Shown: one piece after another, positions 59,456-64,000 of the stretch
How the letters are laid out: each line of letters starts with the position of its first letter
How positions within the stretch are numbered: position 1 is the first letter of the stretch
Source of the DNA: Ceratothoa steindachneri
Lineage: Eukaryota; Arthropoda; Malacostraca; Isopoda; Cymothoidae
Length of the DNA stretch: 64,000 bases
Reading direction: 5' to 3'
NCBI GenBank assembly: GCA_963969495.1
Contig: OZ018324.1
Coordinates: forward strand, 161,723,758 to 161,787,757
Notes under the pieces: model-generated
The model's database searches: none
What the model was told of the DNA's origin: nothing
What the model saw: only the letters and a program-made list of their open reading frames with translations
Position numbers and translations under genes: made by a program

Positions 59456-59763
59456 AGTCGTTATCGGGCGTAATGAACCGAGCCTCTCCTTACGAGGCTG
59501 GGATCAGTAGCCAGACGGGCGACAGCGGCAAGGGCCATAAACGCTGTTTACGGCGAGGATACAAAGCAGTCTCCCGACCCGTAGGAGGGAAGGGGGAGGT
59601 TGAGACGACTGGGAGGAAGCTTTGGTGTGAATTTCACGGGAACCTGGCTGTGGGTCAAAAGAGGGAGAAGTCGGAAGGAGGGGAAGATGACTCGCTTTCT
59701 CTCCCTGAATACTGTCTCAGGAGGGAAGGGAGGATAATATTATTCAAAGGGGATTACTCCACA
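59455..59763 (-). repeat. truncated 5' LTR of the nested element
   Basis: Matches 58498-58798 of the other LTR (about 85-90% by eye) and begins TGTGGAGTAATCC on the minus strand. Everything downstream of the U3-like part is missing. The divergence from the left LTR suggests an insertion that is not recent. Confidence 0.82.
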
Positions 59764-59768
59764 AACTC

Positions 59769-60357
59769 TGAAGCTCAGATTATCCATTCTTGCGATTTTG
59801 TTAATAAAATAAGCATTCAATAAGCAGTTGTAATTTTTGGTCTTAGTAGCCTTTTCACTAAAGTTCCTATTGATGGAGCCCTTAATGTCATTATTCAAAA
59901 CTTGTCTTTGTGTAACCTAACATTACCCTCACTGTATAATAAAATTGTAAAGGGGGTTAGTTTGTGCGTAATCTCCTTTCCCCGATGCTATTTAATTTGT
60001 TCATGGAAAACTTTGAGAAACACCTCCTCCCTCTTATCTTACCTAATCTCATAATTTGGTTCTGCTATGTGGATGATGTATGTGCCACATGACCTATTAA
60101 TGATAATGTATTTGATTCTTTCTTTAAACACTCAAACAACACTCACCCCACCATCACATATAAAGTTGAATGGGAATTAAACAATTCACTGCCATTTCTT
60201 GATGTCCAAATATCTAAAGTAAACAACCAAGCTATTGTTCTGTTTACCGGAAATCATCCAACTCTAAGGCCCATTTTCAGTATTTTTCTCGCCACTATGT
60301 ATCAGTTAAAAGGTCTGTAGTTTCTTCCCTTTTCCTGAGAACATATCGCATATGTGA
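59769..60357 (+). pseudogene. Penelope-like element copy 1, central and C-terminal reverse transcriptase
   Basis: Resumes the reading after the LTR insertion: AQIIHSCDFVNKI, SLFTKVPIDGALN (motif A region, with the usual catalytic Asp position degraded), LLSPMLFNLFMENFEKHLLP, FCYVDDVCAT (active site, about 60065-60095), NNSLPFLDVQIS, VYRKSSNS and LRTYRICDP. This is the Penelope order. Stops and frame changes are present. The match across the LTR insertion shows 57040-58033 and this segment were one gene. Confidence 0.85.
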
Positions 60358-60379
60358 CCCGTGTTTCTTTCAGGGTGAA

Positions 60380-61072
60380 ATCAACACAAGCATCCAAATA
60401 TTCATTGAGCTGCAGATCGATGGTGTTGCAATGGGTTCTCCAATGGGACCACTTGCAGCTGACTTTTTTTATGACACATCTCGAACATCAAATGTTTTCT
60501 ACTAATTTAGATTACAAACCCTCCTTCTACCGCCGTTTTGTTGATGATTCCTTGGCAATTTTTAATAATCCTGCATATAGCCAACTTTTAAAAATTTTTG
60601 AACACTTTACACCCCAACATCAAATTCACCATGGAATTAAGGTAAAATGATAAGATGCCCTTCTTGACCTTTTAATCATCCGAGATAATGACCAACGAAA
60701 ACTTAAAACAACCAAATACCGAAAACAAAATTTCACAGGAATAGGTTTGAACTACTTTTGTTTTTGTGATTTCAGATACAAAATATCCACAGTAAAAACT
60801 TTAATACATAGAAGTTTCTCGCTATCATCCACTTACCAATCAATCCATAATGAATTTATTTTTCTTAGGAAGTATTTTATAAAAAAATTATTTCCTTCTG
60901 ACCTATATGATAGAGTTTTAAAAATGCTATTTGATAATCTCATTGACCCCCCTCAACCCTGTATAGAAGTTCCTAAAATGCTCATATATTTACTAATTTC
61001 AGAGATGGGTTTTTAAACAATACTTTTAAAAGAAAAAACCTATTTATTTTTAATAGATATTTTCCCTAAATC
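60380..61072 (+). pseudogene. Penelope-like element copy 2, reverse transcriptase from motif B
   Basis: Begins at DGVAMGSPMGPLAADFFM (60418-60475), then YRRFVDDSLAIF (60525-60560), a LLDLLI piece, FTGIGLNYFCFC and thumb-like sequence with KLFPSDLYDRVLKMLFDN (60890-60945). It repeats motifs B and C already seen in copy 1 but differs clearly in sequence, so it is a second, 5'-truncated Penelope lineage placed directly downstream. Confidence 0.82.
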
Positions 61073-61474
61073 AACCCACAAATAGTTTTTATAAACAAGC
61101 TATCGATAGGAAGTTTTTTTAACAGTAAAAATCCTATCTCTTTGGAGTTCCGCAGTGATAATGTTTATTTATTTAAATGTCCCAGTTGTACTGGAGCCAC
61201 TTATATTGGCAGCACTGTCAGGTCTCTTGGAGCTAGGTTCTCTGCTCATATGGGGATTAGTTGGCGCACAAAAAAAATATTAAATAGAAAGGAAAAGTCA
61301 TCTATTAGGGAACACACCATAAGCTCTAAAACTGGCATTTCTATTGAGAATTTTCAAGTAGTAGCCTTCAACAACAACAGACATTGCCTAAGAACCCTTG
61401 AATCTTTATATATCAAACACTACAAACCTACAAGCAATGAAGATTTAAGTGCACTATCATTATTAATTAACTAA
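61073..61474 (+). pseudogene. Penelope GIY-YIG endonuclease domain
   Basis: NVYLFKCPSCTGATYIGST contains the two beta-strand halves (VYLF and TYIGST), followed by VRSLGARFSAH with the conserved Arg, a linker, SSIREHT with the usual Glu/His region, and a C-terminal LESLYIKHYKP. Penelope elements end in this domain, which nicks the target. The frame is intact from about 61088 to the TAA at 61472-61474. Fusion to the reverse transcriptase frame upstream is broken. Confidence 0.88.
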
Positions 61475-62183
61475 TTTTAACTACAGTTTGTTAGTTGGTT
61501 TGCTTTTTAACAAACCAAGCGTCACTGTAACCTATAAATACTAGCCCCTTGTTAAACCCAACATTCACTCTCTAGGATGGATCCACTTTAGTAAGTACCC
61601 AAATTTACCGTTTTTATATGAAATGTTTTTTAACTCTTACAGTCTTTACAAAATTAAAAACAAAGTTTAAATTTACTATCTTTAAATAATGCCAGGTAAA
61701 TTTCTCTTATAGTTTTTAATTAATTTCTGCAATAAACCTTAAATTTCTTAACTAATTTTTGAGTCAGATTTAAATCAAATTTAACTGTTGCCAAGTCATA
61801 TTTAATAACAAAAAATTTAACTTCTGACTGGTCATCTTTTAAAATAATGTCTTGTTGGCCTTTTTAAGTTTTCTTCTTATGTATTAGCAATTTTTTGAGT
61901 CAGTTTTAAAGCAAATCTAACTGTTGCCAAGTCATATTTAAAAATTTTATCTTATAGTACATTTTACTGATATTTTATAATTGGTAACCATTTAAAATAA
62001 TGTCTTGTTGGCCTTTACAAGTTTTCTTCATATGTATTAACTTTGTAAACTTATTCTAGCCTGAAGATGAGAATTTGTAGTTTTCGAAACGTTGTGAAAA
62101 ATTAATAGATGCTGCATCCGTTTCTCGTTGCTTTGGGATTTATCCTCAATATTAAATGCAGGCTTCACGGAGGAGCTCCATAT

Positions 62184-62184
<1 letters not shown>
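61475..62184. other. AT-rich 3' flank of Penelope, with internal duplication
   Basis: TTTTGAGTCAGTTTTAAA...CTAACTGTTGCCAAGTCATATTTAA and AAAATAATGTCTTGTTGGCCTTT each occur twice about 130-150 bases apart (about 61757-61865 and 61895-62015). CCTGAAGATGAG...CGAAACG lies at 62060-62091. Confidence 0.6.

Positions 62185-62251
<67 letters not shown>
62185..62251. repeat. (TA)n microsatellite
   Basis: About thirty-three TA units. Confidence 0.96.
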
Positions 62252-62257
<6 letters not shown>

Positions 62258-62449
62258 TTCTTTTTCCTTCATCATGACATTCAAGCCTTTCAATTTTGGC
62301 TAAGCTAAATTTTTGCTATTTATCTGCTTTCTTTTTTATTTATTATCTTTTTATTAAGTTTTGATAAGCTTTTACTTCTTTTTATTTTAATTAAGTTGGT
62401 AAATTCAGATTCGTTAACTTCTAATTGTTAATATACCTCTCGTCTCTGT
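62252..62449. other. no feature seen
   Basis: AT-rich sequence before the antisense LINE relic. Confidence 0.4.
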
Positions 62450-63967
62450 TGGTAGTTCTGTTTAAGTAGAAATAGTATTCGTGTGTTCCAGGGAACAATT
62501 TCTTCGGCTTGGGAATAGAGCACTCCTGGTGACAATATGCATTTTCGATTGAGGAATTTCAATACTATTTTCCATTGTCAGGAGTATTTGATCCTCTATT
62601 TTATCCCAAGTTTTTCTCTTCCTCCTCTGGAGTTCCATATTGGTTTCAGCACTGCTCTTTAATGTATTTATGTCTGTCGAATATGGTTCATCCTACGTGC
62701 ACCAGCTATTAGTAGTGTGGCCTAGTTCCGTAGACTATGCATTAGCCTGAAAGAGGGAGAGCTTTCTGTTTGCATTACCATTGCCCAGTACACCAATGCC
62801 GAGCGTAGTAGTGCAGTGTATGACTTCTTGATGTTATTGGCGTTGAAGCTTATGAACCTGTAAAGCTTGCCAAGCTATTTTTTTGGCTAGGGAGATTCTG
62901 TTGTTTGTGTGTCTTACAATCTGTTTCGGTGATACGCAGTACTAGGACTTTACCCTTGTTGGAATATGGGTAAAAATTCGTCATTGACGATGACATCCTC
63001 AAGTTTTCAGCGGTTCACTAGGAGGATTTGCAATTTTTCGCAATTCGTATTTATTTTCCACTTCTCCTATCTGATCTTGGTTACTGTACTCCCGCTTTCC
63101 GATAGGACCTGGCGATGACTGTCAGGAAAGTATCCCGTATTCAAGGAAGCGTTGAAAATTTTGCTGATTGGCTGTATGATCTTTTGGGAAGCATGCACTA
63201 AGTTGTTTTTAGTGATGCCGTACCTTTTATTTAAAGGATTTTACAGTTGTTATAACATCCTCAGTTGTTATTTTGCAGCCATGCTCTGCCATCTCCCTAC
63301 CTTCGTCGACATGGGATTGTGGGCGCGTTCGATGAATTATCCGATTACGGTCTTCTATCCATTGGCCCCCGAATTCCTGCTCTAACTCCTCATCGTCCTT
63401 TGGTGTTATTGAGAAGATTTCCTTCTATAACGTTCGAAATATCTGCTTTAGAACCGCGGGGTCCTCTAAATATTCACCGTCCTCCTATATTCAGGTACTC
63501 TCTCTTCTTAGGAGTCCTTTTAGTTTTTTAAATATTTTGCTAGAATTCTTCTGGGCTTACCTGTCTGTCTATTCTCCCTATTAGACTACCACAGACCACA
63601 GTCTTTTTTGAGGTGTATAAACTGCTTATGTTCATCACTTAGGCGTCGTAGCAGAAAGCTTCTTTCCCAGCTCGGATTCGCCCTTCTAATTTCCTCGTAC
63701 AATTCTCTGTGCTTCCCAGCAAACTCCTTCATCCTTTTGGTCCAACTAGGATAAAGGTGACTTTTATACCCTGTTTTGGGTACACACTAGCGGTTTGCAT
63801 CTATTACTTGAGGTAGTTACTCTCTCTAGCTCCTCGTTAATCTCTTCCAATGTTGCCTTTCTTACCCCAGCTGGTTCGTATCTATTGAGGAGTTCCTTGT
63901 AGTGCTCCCATTTAGCCGAGGTGTAGCTTTTTCGGAGAGTGACTTGAAGCTCGATCAGTGCGAACAA
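62450..63967 (-). pseudogene. jockey-like LINE relic, antisense
   Basis: Read leftward from 63967: TLRKSYTSAKWEHYKELLNRYE and EEINEELERVTTSSN resemble the linker between endonuclease and reverse transcriptase. Then come KMKEFAGKHRELYEE-like and ITTEDVITTVKSFK. After a gap come INTNCEKLQILLVNR, a LGKLYRF piece, LLRSALVYWAMV and LLIAGARRMNHI, matching NxxKTQxLLF, the PxxTYAxPVW region and the C-terminus of jockey-type elements. The central palm (motif A to YADD) is missing. It may continue past the window end. Confidence 0.5.
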
Positions 63968-64000
63968 GATTGTTGTTAAGATCGATATAAGGTCGCTCGA

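Larger units (their letters stand above)
58039..59763 (-). mobile_element. Ty3/gypsy-like LTR retrotransposon, internally deleted, nested in Penelope
   Basis: The element runs TG...CA on the plus strand, with one complete LTR at the left (58039-58798), a truncated LTR at the right (59455-59763) and a minus-strand pol fragment between. A polypurine tract lies directly beside the left LTR on the minus strand. Flanking 5-mers are ATCTC (58034-58038) and AACTC (59764-59768), a likely target duplication with one change. The primer site, gag, early pol and integrase are gone. Confidence 0.82.

Overview
The window looks like nuclear DNA from an invertebrate, most likely an arthropod and plausibly a crustacean. 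The reasons are long CT and TA microsatellites, an AT-rich background, eukaryotic splice-like and poly(A)-like signals, and a dense mix of CR1-, L2-, RTE- and jockey-like LINEs, Penelope, Ty3/gypsy, mariner/Tc1 and hAT relics. I recognise no confident single-copy host gene, no rRNA or tRNA gene and no CRISPR array. The species call is an inference from element types only.

Layout. 1-7.3 kb: three head-to-tail copies of one CR1-like LINE separated by CT tracts. Two are identically 5'-truncated 1.1 kb copies and one is nearly full length (2449-7216). The full copy has ORF1 (zinc-binding cysteines, coiled coil, SGNH esterase) and ORF2 (apurinic-type endonuclease plus reverse transcriptase). ORF2 has no ATG; it lies in the -1 frame behind an in-phase GGGAAAC heptamer and a stem-loop, which looks like a programmed -1 frameshift signal. 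7.5-9.3 kb: a CT-TA-GA palindromic microsatellite and a fold-back repeat. 10.7-13.0 kb: a chimeric, frameshifted L2 LINE. 13.5-16.5 kb: minisatellites and a circularly permuted dispersed repeat. 18.1-22.0 kb: a mariner-like fragment, a broken gene of a multicopy arthropod family and an antisense LINE 3' end. 25.8-27.7 kb: a decayed minisatellite and a whole but dead DD41D-type mariner with terminal repeats and TA flanks. 29.7-32.7 kb: a CR1-like LINE with a 2A-like DVELNPGP motif behind a hydrophobic leader. 34.9-37.6 kb: a Ty3/gypsy relic. 39.9-42.7 kb: a mariner, a minisatellite, a tRNA-like SINE and an antisense hAT transposase. 46.3-47.2 kb: an antisense CR1 relic. 50.6-51.5 kb: a LINE endonuclease relic. 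54-57 kb: transposase fragments, a polypyrimidine/polypurine block and a 150-nt-arm hairpin within transposase sequence. 57.0-61.5 kb: two Penelope-like copies, the first interrupted by an internally deleted LTR retrotransposon. 62.4 kb to the end: an antisense jockey-like LINE.

Almost every coding feature is a decayed transposable element. Most were found by translating across frameshifts and stops, so boundaries are approximate unless terminal repeats fix them. The strongest observations are the frameshift cassette of the first LINE, the 2A-like leader of the third LINE, the nested LTR element in Penelope and the long palindrome at 56.3-56.6 kb.
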